Shown here: one piece after another, positions 22,600-33,182 of the stretch
Layout: every line of letters starts with the position of its first letter
Numbering within the stretch: the stretch's first letter is position 1
NCBI GenBank assembly: GCA_029931535.1
Contig: JAQPZY010001695.1
Location: 1,363,001 to 1,427,000, forward strand
DNA: 64,000 bases
Direction: 5' to 3'
Source of the DNA: Margaritifera margaritifera
Taxonomy: Eukaryota > Mollusca > Bivalvia > Unionida > Margaritiferidae
Translations under genes and position numbers: made by a program
The notes under the pieces: model-generated
What the model saw: the letters and a program-made list of their open reading frames with translations, nothing else
What the model was told of the DNA's origin: nothing
Database searches by the model: none

Positions 22600-22930
22600 A
22601 AGATTTGCTTTGCTGGATCCAGACCCAAATGCATCCGCCAATTGTTCCTACACGAAAAAGATATTGTATCAGATTAAGTTATATCCGGAGGTAGGAGCTT
22701 GAGGCCCCATTGAAGATTTGGCGGATGTTGTGTCAATTCATATGGGTCTGTGTCAGCTGCAATCCTAGAAATCTCTACCAACTGTTGATCGTTACCTAGA
22801 ACTTAAAAAATTGACCTGTCCTCTGGATCTGGGGCTGAAGAGGCTGTAATTGAACCTTTGGCATAGTCTGGGACAAACTTACTCTATCTTTCAGGTTTCG
22901 GATCCATCTCCAAAATTATCACTTAAGATA
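22600..22930 (-). pseudogene. coding-like minus-strand segment
   Basis: With stops between them, the minus frame gives FVPDYAKGSITASSAPDPED and IAADTDPYELTQHPPNLQWG, and ends near WRMHLGLDPAKQI. The D/P/S-rich composition resembles a disordered protein region. It may be a worn exon. No family is recognised. Confidence 0.3.
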
Positions 22931-23440
22931 AAAAATACTACAGGCTTCCTGTCCTTTTAAAAAACCTGATTAGTAACTACATTCAAAACTATTTACATAC
23001 AGGTAAATATACATGAGTGAAACTAAACAAAGTCCTGCAATCCATGTGGCAACTTGTTGATGTCGCAACTTGTCACTACCGGTTGCCGAGGCAAGTTTGA
23101 ACTCTCATAGATGGAATCTCTCTTTCTCTCTCTCTCTCTCTGCTGTTGCAGCAGCAGGCTGTCGTCCAGACTGTCTTGACATACAGCAGATGATACTATC
23201 TGAAGTTGACGGGATAACTTATGTGGATTAATCTCATAACCTTAGAACGAGTCCAATGTAGATAGTCATATTTACCTTTGGACGTGAACTGAAATTAAAA
23301 GCAATTTATGTTTTGCAGTAGAACCGTGCTGTGCTCTGAAGATTTAGACCTTGGCTTCTCATATGCATGTCACTTTGTTTCTCTTTCATTTACCTTCAAT
23401 TTCCTCTTCCCTGAATTGCTGTTTTGGAATCTAACCCTGA
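22931..23440. other. no gene seen; short (CT)n
   Basis: CT-rich tract near 23119-23142. Otherwise no coding signal. Confidence 0.4.
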
Positions 23441-23690
23441 AACCACCACTTCCCTGGCTCTCAGAGTGGGCGGAGAAGTCGACTGTGGCTGATTTGAGAA
23501 ACTTGGTACAGTCTGATCCAAATTTGGTCAGTCGCCTCCGGATTTAGCCATGTTATGATCAGGATTTGACATGCTGACCGCAGTTTGTGACGAGTCAAAA
23601 TCTCCAACGCAAATATTTGAACCATAATCGGATTTGTTGTGTGAACCTGCTGAACCAGTCTTGCTACTCTCATTGTATCTACTTATCGAT
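23441..23690 (-). pseudogene. coding-like minus-strand segment next to minisatellite
   Basis: One minus frame reads NESSKTGSAGSHNKSDYGSN, SSQTAVSMSNPDHN, then one stop at about 23547, then DQTVPSFSNQPQSTSPPTL. The S/N/P-rich composition suggests a disordered tail. Together with 22600-22930 it may be a decayed gene read leftward from the minisatellite. No recognised domain. Confidence 0.35.
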
Positions 23691-23696
23691 CTATCT

Positions 23697-24588
23697 GTAT
23701 ATGATTTTTATTATCATGTATCCGTATATGATTTGTATTACCATGTATCCGTATATGATTTGTATTACCATGTATCCGTATATGATTTGTATTACCATGT
23801 ATCCGTATATGAGTTATATTACCATGTATCCGTATATGAGTTATATTACCATGTATCCGTATATGATTTATACTACCATGTATCCGTATATGATTTGTAT
23901 TACCATGTATCCGTTTATGATTTTTATTACCTTGTATCCGTTTATGATTTTTATTACCATGTATCCGTATATGATTTGTATTACCATGTATCCGTATATG
24001 ATTTGTATTACCATGTATCCGTATATGATTTATATTACCATGTATCCGTATATGAGTTATATTACCATGTATCCGTATATGATTTATATTACCATGTATC
24101 CGTATATGATTTGTATTACCATGTATCCGTATATGATTTATATTACCATGTATCCGTATATGAGTTATATTACCATGTATCCGTATATGATTTATATTAC
24201 CATGTATCCGTATATGATTTGTATTACCATGTATCCGTATATGATTTGTATTACCATGTATCCGTTTATGATTTGTATTACCATGTATCCGTATATGAGT
24301 TATATTACCATGTATCCGTATATGAGTTATATTACCATGTATCCGTATATGAGTTATATTACCATGTATCCGTATATGATTTGTATTACCATGTATCCGT
24401 ATATGATTTATATTACCATGTATCCGTATATGAGTTATATTACCATGTATCCGTATATGATTTATATTACCATGTATCCGTATATGATTTGTATTACCAT
24501 GTATCCGTATATGATTTATATTACCATGTATCCGTATATGATTTGTATTACCATGTATCCGTTTATGATTTTTATTACCACAGAATGT
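23697..24588. repeat. 27-bp minisatellite, 33 copies
   Basis: Unit TATCCGTATATGATTTGTAT plus TACCATG. Variants at a few sites define unit types: GATTTGTA (A), GAGTTATA (B), GATTTATA (C) and TTTATGATTTTT (F). The order contains the four-unit block C-B-C-A at units 13-16, 17-20 and 27-30, a higher-order period of 108 bp. Two plus frames are open for more than 350 codons only because 27 is a multiple of 3 and the unit lacks stops in them. The two ORFs (23587-24654 and 23634-24737) contradict each other as genes. Confidence 0.97.
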
Positions 24589-24773
24589 TCCGTACGAATC
24601 TTTCTTACTATCGTAGGAACTCTGACTGTATTAGCCATACGAGTCTCGTCTTGAACCACAGAAACTTTAATTTCTATTGTAGGATCTTTGATTTGTATTG
24701 TGGGAGCTTCGATTTGATTGGTAGTCCCTTTCGTTGACTCCATACGATCCACAGGAGTTTCGACAAGCTGCAT
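24589..24773 (-). CDS. coding-like segment with heptad-like repeats
   Basis: A minus ORF starting with ATG at 24773 (MQLVETPVDRMESTKGT) continues with IEAPTIQIKDPTIEIKVSVV, seven-residue units encoded by 21-bp repeats, before it enters the minisatellite and stops at 24516. It may be the exon from which the minisatellite grew, or simply repeat. No family is recognised. Confidence 0.25.
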
Positions 24774-25699
24774 AAGAACCTATGTTAAGACTGGTTTTAA
24801 TATAAATTTTTTACATCCATTTAAACCCTGATTCGATCACTCATATGAAGAACTCTGGTATGTTTGTATCATCTCTGAGGGTTGTTACCTGCGTACAAAA
24901 TTTGTGTCTGGAAATCCATGACTATAGCAATCTTGATTTTGATGCACGAGGAAGGCATACTTGCTGATATATTTGCTGCATTGTTATATACAATATGATA
25001 TTAATACAGCATGGTAATAATGAAAGAATACTAGTATGGCTACCACACCAATGAAGCAACTTGGCTTCAGTGAAGGAGATTTTTAATTATTACTGTGTTG
25101 AAATGCTAATGCACTATGTTCCATTTGATTTTTCTTTTGCTTTACGTGAATTTTTTTTTTTTTTTTTATAACTTTTTTCACTCTTCTTTTCCTCTCTCTT
25201 CTACTCATTTTCTTTGTTTTCCTGTCCCTTTTTTTTCAAAAAGTAGGGGAATTGGTAAAAATGTGTCAGAACGCTATTAATTAATGGTATTAAGCAGGAA
25301 GACCTTACATAAAATACATAGTACAATAAATGTTCAAATTTTTTTTTCGGGGGAGTGGTAAAATCTTAGAATGTAGCATAAAAGCCTCAAAGTCATAACT
25401 TCAATTTAAAAATGGAATGTATTGATCTCCGATATGAAAAACAACAACAACAACAACAACAGCAAAAATAAAAAACGAAAAACAGTTGAGAGCAATTCTT
25501 TTTTTAACCACGTGTACTTAATATCTAGCAAGCCCCAAAACAATATGGCTTCCTCCCTGACAGTCTTCTTAATGAAAAAGGTGCACAATATTGCATTATA
25601 ATTCCGTATGGACTGTGAAGTTCAAAGATTTGCAGGCAATTTAACTTGTACCAACAATTCTGAAAAAAGTCACCTGCGATCAAAATTACTGTGGCCATG
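24774..25699. other. no gene seen
   Basis: AT-rich with a T17-18 run near 25151-25168 and a CAACAACAA tract near 25441. No coding signal. Confidence 0.5.
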
Positions 25700-25941
25700 G
25701 ATCCAGATACAAGTCACCAGAGATACAGATACATGTCGCCAGGAACCCAAGTAAAAGTCCCCAGCGATCCAGATAAGTGTTGCCAGAGTTCCAGATAAAA
25801 GTCCCCAGCGATCCAGACAACTGTCGCCAGGGATCCAGAAAAGTTTCACCAGCGATCCAGATAATTGTCGCCAGAGATCCAGATAAATGCTGCCAGAAAG
25901 CCATATATTTGTCGCCAGAGAGCCAGATAAATGTTGCTCGT
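25700..25941. repeat. 22-bp minisatellite, about 11 copies
   Basis: Units of GATCCAGATAAxTGTCGCCA plus two bases, each somewhat diverged. Because 22 is not a multiple of 3, the reading frame changes at every unit. The 119-codon minus ORF across it (25686-26045) is therefore probably chance. Confidence 0.92.
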
Positions 25942-26044
25942 AATACTTTTATCGCTAGCAACTGTAATTTTCTTTTGTCGGCGACGATAATGTCGTGGCA
26001 ATGGCTTTTCCTGTGAACATCTCGGTCAGAGTGATATAATTGCA

Positions 26045-26205
26045 CGTCCTTTTACATTGATGTCTACAAAGCAAGAGAGAAAACTGTGGCCTCTTTACAA
26101 GCTGTACAGCACAAGATGACTGGTTACAGTGGCATGCTGATTCTTATAAGGGGATACAGGGTCATGTACCCGTTCCAGATATAGAGTCACTGTTGTCAGC
26201 ACCAC
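26045..26205 (-). pseudogene. decayed copy of the 22.1-kb exon
   Basis: Aligned by eye with 22091-22265 and the bases beyond its splice donor. Shared words include GCATGCTGATTCTT/GGATGCTGATTCTT, TTTACAAGCTGTAC, GGTCATGTACCCGTTCC/GGGCATGTACTCATTCC, and GCCATTGC past the donor. Here the frame has stops and indels and the donor GGTAAG has become AGGAAA. The copy probably comes from a duplication that included intron sequence. Confidence 0.5.
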
Positions 26206-26208
26206 AAA

Positions 26209-26210
<2 letters not shown>

Positions 26211-26257
<47 letters not shown>

Positions 26258-26264
26258 GATTTTA

Positions 26265-26309
<45 letters not shown>
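26211..26309. repeat. (AAT)n head-to-head with (ATT)n
   Basis: About 15 AAT units, a short spacer GGATTTTATTGTT, then about 15 ATT units: a trinucleotide repeat and its own complement side by side, able to fold into one long hairpin. The isoleucine ORFs on both strands are artefacts. Confidence 0.95.
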
Positions 26310-26310
<1 letters not shown>

Positions 26311-26497
26311 CTCAGAGAACACTGACAGAGTTTCTGACACAGCATTCCACTTAAGTAACATATTTAAATATCCGAGCGTCAATAAACAAAGGAATCCTAA
26401 CGACAACGCAGTCGTTGTTCCGATTCAAAGATCCCATAAACAGAAAACGTACTACTTATGATGGCTCTAGACCGGATGATGCTTTAATCAAGTTAGT

Positions 26498-26988
26498 CAC
26501 AGGTTAGTCCGATAAATCAGCCCCTCAAACCTGTGTTGATACTTATGGACGATTTTCCGATCTGATGTGACCTGTTTATTAAAATGTGCAATTTTGCTGC
26601 ATACAAATCTGTCCGGCACACACCAGCGTGCAGTTTAGACACTTATCGGTATTTGGTAACAGCCGTATGTAGCCCCGAAATTCAAAATGGCCACAGGGCG
26701 TCGGGTTATGTTATTCCACGTGGATTTACAAGTCGTTAAACATGGATTTGATCCGGATATACTCTGTACATATCGCCAAAAGGACCATTCAACCGACAGT
26801 AGCTCAAGAGACGCGAGAAATACCGGTATGTGTCTAAAACGTACACCGAAGTGTTGTGGACAGATCTGTCTGCAAACAATTCCTCGATTTTATGAATAGG
26901 TGACATCAGACCTACATATCGTCCATCAGTATCAACACAGGCTTGGGGGAGGGAGGGCGGGGTTGCTTTTTCGGACTAGCCACAGGTG
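26498..26988. mobile_element. foldback element with approximately 160-bp inverted arms
   Basis: The left arm (26498-26654) begins CACAGGTTAGTCCGA. The right arm (about 26818-26988), read in reverse, begins with CACCTGTGGCTAGTCCGA. Both arms then share AAGCCTGTGTTGATACT/AAACCTGTGTTGATACT, GGACGAT, CAGATCTGTCC/CAAATCTGTCC, TTTAGACAC and CGGTATTT in the same order. The core is about 160 bp, and the 70-codon ORF (26687-26899) crosses core and arm, so it is not a transposase. The element is non-autonomous; no clear target duplication was found. Confidence 0.8.
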
Positions 26989-27134
26989 TACTCGAATTCT
27001 TTTGCTGATGCAACATATTAAGTTTTTATAACCTCATTCTTGTTTTCTGCCCTGTGCGCTTATTGAAGATGTGAAGAATGGAGAAAATGGATTTTAGATC
27101 AAACGTAGCTTTTTTCCATTCACCGTGTAAGTGA

Positions 27135-27183
27135 GTTACAGAGATAGAGAGAGAGAGAGAGAGAGGTGGGTGGGCGAGAGAGA
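27135..27183. repeat. short GA-rich microsatellite
   Basis: GATAGAGAGAGAGAGAGAG followed by GGTGGGTGGGC and more GAGA. Confidence 0.9.
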
Positions 27184-27546
27184 TTAATTGTCATCAAGGA
27201 AAACGACAATAATCCACAAGAAGATATTTTAAGGACATAATTGCTTTGCTTTAATTGCTAACTCTACTTCCTGCATTGAGATAAAAGAGAAAACTTACTT
27301 ACAAATCAGTCCGTTTTATGTCGTAAGCGTAAATGCAATGGTTATTCATATGTAATAATGCATTTATAATAGCTAATTTCATCTGCTTGATGCTCAAGTA
27401 ATGCTGAATTCATTCGAGCAACAGGGACACTTATCAGAAATGACTTTTGTTTTAAAAAGTTTTGCTTAATTTTTTTCCCTATTTGATAATATTACTTCAC
27501 TGTTACAATATCAAGCTTTTGCATCCTCGTAAGAGAATACCACTAT
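27184..27546. other. no gene seen
   Basis: AT-rich, no coding signal. Confidence 0.45.
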
Positions 27547-27751
27547 GTACTCGCTTATAAGTCGAGTCCAATTGCAAACTTTACAGACCCAGATCTGCTG
27601 TCGCATAATGCGCAGACAGATCTGGGTCTGTGCGGTTTGTTAACAGTAATCAGTAGAACAAACAACATAGACCCTGATCTGCAGGCGCAGTAAGCGACGT
27701 CAGATCAGGGTCTTTGCTGTTTGCAGTTGAATTCGTATTATAAGCGAGTAC
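27547..27751. mobile_element. nested-palindrome MITE, 205 bp
   Basis: The outer ends GTACTCGCTTATAAGTCGA and TATTATAAGCGAGTAC are inverted, followed inward by CAATTGCAAAC and GTTTGCAGTTG. Each half also holds its own hairpin: CAGACCCAGATCTG (27584-27597) with CAGATCTGGGTCTG (27617-27630), and AGACCCTGATCTG (27669-27681) with CAGATCAGGGTCT (27701-27713). The two hairpin loops are complementary to each other as well. No ORF is present. Transposon class is not determined. Confidence 0.85.
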
Positions 27752-29867
27752 AGACGGTACCGTATTTACGGTACAAGTTGATAACTAAGTACACATGTCA
27801 GTCCGATTGCTCTCCTTTGTGTACTGTGTAACAGATTTTTGGTTTTGGAATATTGGCCTAGTTAGAAGTTTACAAGGAAAACCAATTATGCATCGGAGTC
27901 CGTGGCAAGGGATTTGAATGGAAAATCATTGCAGATTATAAATTAAAAGATGGAAAGCTGAATTACAGAGAATAGTGAATACCTAAACCTGGCAATATAA
28001 ATATGACATAAGAGGTTGTTGTTGTCTTGCCGTTCTCTCAGTGTTTTAAGTTCTTTAACTTTTTTTTTAAATGTACTATTACTAGATGTTTTAAAGAATC
28101 AAACAAATCTGGTAAATATTTTTTTTAAAATCTCAGTCTTCAAATACATTTGGGTTTTTCAGTAACTTAGGAGAGTGAAACATATAAAACATACGACGGT
28201 TAAATTAACATTTCTGATTTCTTTACATAATGTTTATCCTGTAAAGCCACCAGCTGTCTAGAACCCATCGTTAGCTTAAATCATTCTGATTTAATGTTCA
28301 GTCCTTTGCGATAGTCTCACGTTCTGAGTCAAATTTTCGGTAATATTGTTACAATCAATGAGCACGCTCCTATTTAGTAAATTTGTGTAATAATAGTAAA
28401 GATTAAGATGATTGCTATATCAATATGATGAAGACTTTAGCCAAGTACTATTGCTAATAAATTGATAAAATTTTTGTTGTTGCATCTGAGGAAAACTATG
28501 AACATTATAATTACATTATGACTGAATTAATCGGTTGTAAGACACCAGGGGTATAATAGCACATGACAACCGAGAGAAACATACAATTTCGAACACCTGC
28601 CTTAATATCGTTTGAAATCAATGTTTCCCCTATTTCCAAGAACTTCAAGACAACGGTCATTGTGAATTTAAGAGTTTCTAAACGCACTAATACCACAACT
28701 TATTCTTCTAATCAAACTAGCCGCCACATATTTACGAGATTATAATTTCGCACTTGCATGATTTTCTTGCTTCAACTTCGTTTGACTTATCAGTGAGCTG
28801 TTCTAGGCTGTAAATCGGTATTTCATGCCACGTACTACAAAACATTTCACACGTGTCTAGTAGAAAGAACATATATTATTCCTCGCACAAATTTGTAAAC
28901 ACTTATACGTGAAAATATTCCCATAATTTTTATATTAAGAATTTGGGAGGGACCATTGTATAAAGTCCCATGAATACGGTTCAGCACGAATGACACCTGT
29001 ACCTAATAATTGGCTAATTACTCCGTTTGAGACAAATTCTTTCCAACACCGATTCCTCATAATCAAACAAACAATCACCGAAATTTAACAAAGCTATAAA
29101 CGAAGACGTAAATACAAACTTATAGCACACACCCTATGCTTATTACACTGTCGATTTGTAAATGGAATATATTATTGATGTTCGTAATATAGACTGCTCT
29201 TCGTCTACATAAAGCACCCTTCGGCTTAAACATTTTGTGCAATGTTTTACTTCAAATTGCTTTTGCTTCCTTTAACTTGTTTGTTTGAAGCCTGATGAAC
29301 GTGCTATTTTATGGGCATTTGAAATATTGGACAAACATCTGTTTCTGTATACCTAATAATTTAAGTGAGCGACTTTAAAAGTACAACATTACATCAAATT
29401 TATTTTAGGTGGACCACAAATAGTTGCAAAGAATCCCGTGAAAAGGTACCCAAGCATTAATTAATCCAATTATGACAGACTTATGAAATATTTAATTTTC
29501 AATTTGATTGTAAGTCTTATCAATTTACCTACTGATTCTTTGATCTTAAAACTGATTTATTTATACAAGTTTATTTACGACGATCTCAATACGCTATAAA
29601 AATTTCCTACCAAGCGTCATGAAGTGTCCGATAACTATGCAATATACTTTATTCTAAATGAAGGAATCACTTAAACAGAGATAAACTTCAAGCAATATTA
29701 AAGCCATATTCTCAATTTATTTTTGTAGAAATTATATCCATTTAGCACTGCATCAAATCTGCACCTTTGATTGATTTTGGCTGATCATCTTACTTTCTCT
29801 ATCACACCACTACTAATGTCAGAATACCTCAAGGTAGAAGTCCTCATTCTAGTCGTGCCTATGCACT
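27752..29867. other. no gene seen
   Basis: About 2.1 kb of AT-rich sequence. The short ORFs at 28511-28745 on both strands overlap and carry no recognisable motif. Confidence 0.5.
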
Positions 29868-30039
29868 TTAAATGGAATTATACAAATATTTTGTTTTACT
29901 ATTATTGTCCCTTTCATGTTTACAAAGGACTCGATAGTTGTTTATAGCAAGAATGAACATTTGACATTTTTCATAGCCTCTGAAGACATCGAACCTTATC
30001 AAATCCTGACAATCTACTCCTTCGTCACAGATGCAGCAA
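29868..30039 (-). CDS. possible 3'-terminal exon, cysteine-bearing
   Basis: On the minus strand a pyrimidine-rich stretch ending TCTTCTTTCAG (AG at 30040-30041) is followed by an open frame. It reads CCICDEGVDCQDLIRFDVF, then GYEKCQMFILAINNYRVLCK, and ends at a stop at 29868. Good acceptor context and six cysteines in about 45 residues argue for a real exon of a secreted or extracellular protein. No domain is recognised. Other exons and a polyadenylation site were not established, so a chance match remains possible. Confidence 0.35.
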
Positions 30040-31900
30040 CTGAAAGAAGACACAAATAGAGGACAAATAGTAAGTAAAAATGTAAAGTTTAACCTGTCCT
30101 TAAGAACATCTCTTATAAAAGGATGCCTGACCCTCAAACAGACTTTCACAAAGTCCCATTAAAGTATGTGTATGATTTTCCTCAATAGAATGTTCATCTG
30201 ATTGTTCATGGACAGCCAGCATATGTTTCTGTCTCAAGAACCTACTCTCCAATCATGCAAAGAGCATCCTACTTTGTTACAAATGATGGAGAAGACCATA
30301 TCAAACTTATATTTCATTTTTAAAAGCAGATGAGTCCTAAATGAATACATTTAGCGTTCACAGAAGACATTGTATTTATAAAACAAGTTTAGGGGAGCCA
30401 TGTGTCTCTCCTGCGTCTGTATACTTGTGACAATAACCATAGTTTCTAACTTTGAAAACACTTGAACTCTAAACTTTAACATTGTTGACGACGATGACGT
30501 TGCCTGTAATGTTACTATATATCATCATGCTTACGCAGGTGAGACATCAATCACACAAAGAAAAATCCTTCTTGTAAGAGATTTCTTTCTTTTTCTTTTG
30601 TTCCCATTTTTAGTCAGAAGATTAGTAATGAACTATAGCTCAGTACAAGTGTCAATACAACAGTGCATTTTAATCAAAAAGTCTATCAATTATTGCTTAC
30701 AAAATATGTATATGTTTGAGTAAGGCTAGATTCCTGGCGAATTTATATCTATAAAGAACACCTGACTCACGGACAAAATAGTTCTTCAGTTTGACTGCCT
30801 TTACATACCAGTTTCAATGTTATTGCGAGTGGAATAAAAATACATCTCAAGAGTTATGATGGATAGTTCATAGAACTGTATATTACATATTAGAAATATA
30901 CTTAATATCACGATTTTTACCTTTCGTTTTCATTCTATTTTTACAAGTCAGTAGCTTTTGTTCTTCTGGATGTATTTGTTGCTGACATATTGTGTAATGC
31001 AAGCAGATACATGGGGTTTTTCAGAAGGAGTTTTAACCATGTTTCAGCATGCTCACTTAATGTTTATTGCACTTTATCCAAAAAAAGACATCCTTGATTA
31101 AGCCTTGATACAGTAAAGTAGCAAACAATTCATACCCAATTTAAAACTGCGATTTTATCACATTTTGTTTAATAAATATGTCTGTGTCTGATCTTTGGAT
31201 GGTCATGTTGATGTAACTACATGCGATCTAATCTATGACGAATTTTAGTTCCAAACCACTACAATTTTAAACTCCGATACACTTGTATGAAAAAATTAAA
31301 CTTATTAAAAAAAATCGGATTAGTTTTATGAAACAGATTTTTTTTCAGGTAAGAAAAGTCAGCAGCTGAACAGGGGCTTGATGTGTCAGGGCTCCAATAC
31401 AGTGAAGTGGACAATCAGTCAAGCACTCACGTATAGAGCCAGTAACGGGCATACTGTTATTGATGGGAAAGAACTATAATGCCTGCATTTAAAGTCACTG
31501 TTACAGCCTTACACAACATTGACTAATCTATAAGACCAATAATTTAAAATCACATGTATGAAACTCAAGACTTTACATACAAAATATTGGAGTTTATAAC
31601 TTAGCAGGAAAATGCAAAGTTCATAATAAACTAGAGTGTTTGTAAAACACATATCCACCCCAATCCCGCATTAACTCACATCACACTAAAATCTGTGCTC
31701 CTAGGGTCAAGTTACAAGTGTCAAGAATAGACCCAGAGGCCCGGTTTGGTTATATCTCTGAGTTCATATTTTCATGCTCATTAAGTTTATATATGACTAT
31801 AGGGTATGGGATAGGTTCCTGGGGGATTTAGGACTGGACTTCAGTAGCTGAATCAACGTAACATATTAACATGAGTCGCTCGAAGGGAGGAACGCTCTGC
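30040..31900. other. no gene seen
   Basis: AT-rich intergenic or intronic sequence. If the exon at 29868-30039 is real, this would include its upstream intron. Confidence 0.45.
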
Positions 31901-31939
31901 TGGGTAAAAAGAATTCCATGAATTCAAGATAAGGCCATT

Positions 31940-32240
31940 TCTTCCTTTTAACTGCTCTGTGTTGAAACCATCTCTAATATTCTTCAGCGATAACAAATAT
32001 TTTCAAATTAGCTGATTTGGGGACATACTGAATGTCAGATTGCCACCACTTTCATTTAGGATGAAGTAGACATCATCAGGAGTCTTTTCGTGAAAACCCC
32101 ATGTCAAAACGACTTTCATTTAACGGAAGTAGCGTTAGCGAGATTTTCGAGGTGTCTTCTGGTGAAAATCTCATGCTGATATGACTTTCCGCTTTGGTCG
32201 AGGAACAGCAAGATTTTTAAAATAGCTGACCTGGCTTAAA
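31940..32240. repeat. mollusc-type interspersed repeat
   Basis: Contains CATTTAGGATGAAGTAGACAT and two spaced variants of the phrase GTGAAAAxCxCATG followed by ACGACTTTC or ATGACTTTC. It resembles the sequence near 55640-56100 (TTTTCATTTAGAACAAAG, AGCAAGATTTTTAA). Confidence 0.5.
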
Positions 32241-32329
32241 TAACTTAATTGACAGTTGACCATTTCACAAAGTAGGCTTATACAGTAGTGTAAGGATACA
32301 TCCAACGTAAACTATCTCCTGCTAAATTT

Positions 32330-32890
32330 CATTCTATAGTTGAAGGCATAATTAATGTTAACAATCTCATGCTCATAACTGAAGTCATTCAAGATCTTGA
32401 TGATAACAGATAATAAATATGACTTAATGAGTGGAAACAAGTCCAGTCAATTAGATGCAAGATCACCTCGTTAGTATGCATAAATCTCGCTCATTATTGA
32501 AACAGTCCAAGATTGCAATGATATAAGCTAATATTTCAAGTTAGATCAAAATCAGATCAGAAATATACTTTTCAGAGGGGTAGCAAACTCAGCCAATTAG
32601 ATGCAAGATCAACTCATTAATATTCGTGCATCTCACTCATTATCGAACTTGTAACAGCTATTAATGCTATCAATATATATTCCAAGTTTAATCAAAATTG
32701 AATCAGAAATCTGGCCTCCAGAGTGGTAACACAATCAGCCAATCAGATGCAAGATTATCTCATTAATATATATGGATCTCACTCATTATCAAACCCATAC
32801 AAGATCTTGACGATATACAAATATATTCCTAGTTTGTTAACAATCGATTAAGAACTATGGTCTCCAGAGTTGTAATATGGTTAGTCAGTA
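32330..32890. repeat. approximately 145-bp diverged tandem repeat, about 4 copies
   Basis: Each unit carries CAGCCAATCAGATGCAAGAT, CTCATTAATAT, ATCTCACTCATTAT and a closing TCTGGCCTCCAGAGT, with heavy divergence between units. Confidence 0.8.
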
Positions 32891-33182
32891 AGGTGAGAGC
32901 TGAAGTGGTAACTCCTGTTTCGTCTGCTTCCTTACCTCCTCAATTCGGCGTCCGAACACAAGCGGAAACCGAAAAGGAGAGAGTGCAGGGTATCGGTATG
33001 GTCGGGTGCAAAATAAGATGATCGCAATAAAGAGCCTCTTTTTATTAGATCAAGGCTGCAAGAAGTCGTTCGTTGGTTTACCATAGTGTAGTGAGCCACC
33101 CTGTTAACTACATTGGCAATACGGCATACCGATATCCAGTCGCTCTCTGCCTTCTCAGCTGGGCGAAAGATTGCAAGAGACG
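32891..33182. other. no gene seen; possible boundary
   Basis: The AT-rich repeats change here to more G+C-rich sequence. An AATAAAGAGCCTC word at about 33027 could be a polyadenylation signal on the plus strand, but nothing upstream supports a plus-strand gene. Confidence 0.35.

Noticed and set aside
23587..24737. Two long overlapping plus-strand ORFs (355 and 367 codons)
   Set aside because: Both arise from the 27-bp repeat, whose unit is a multiple of three without stops in two frames. They overlap almost completely and encode only YPYMICITM or VSVYDLYYH repeats.
26095..26461. Isoleucine-rich ORFs on both strands
   Set aside because: Translation of the AAT/ATT repeat.
26687..26899. 70-codon ORF starting MATGRRVMLF
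   Set aside because: Crosses the core and right arm of the foldback element; no transposase motif.
32930..33040. Possible plus-strand polyadenylation region or LTR end (AATAAAGAGCC)
   Set aside because: No matching repeat elsewhere in the window and no plus-strand gene upstream.
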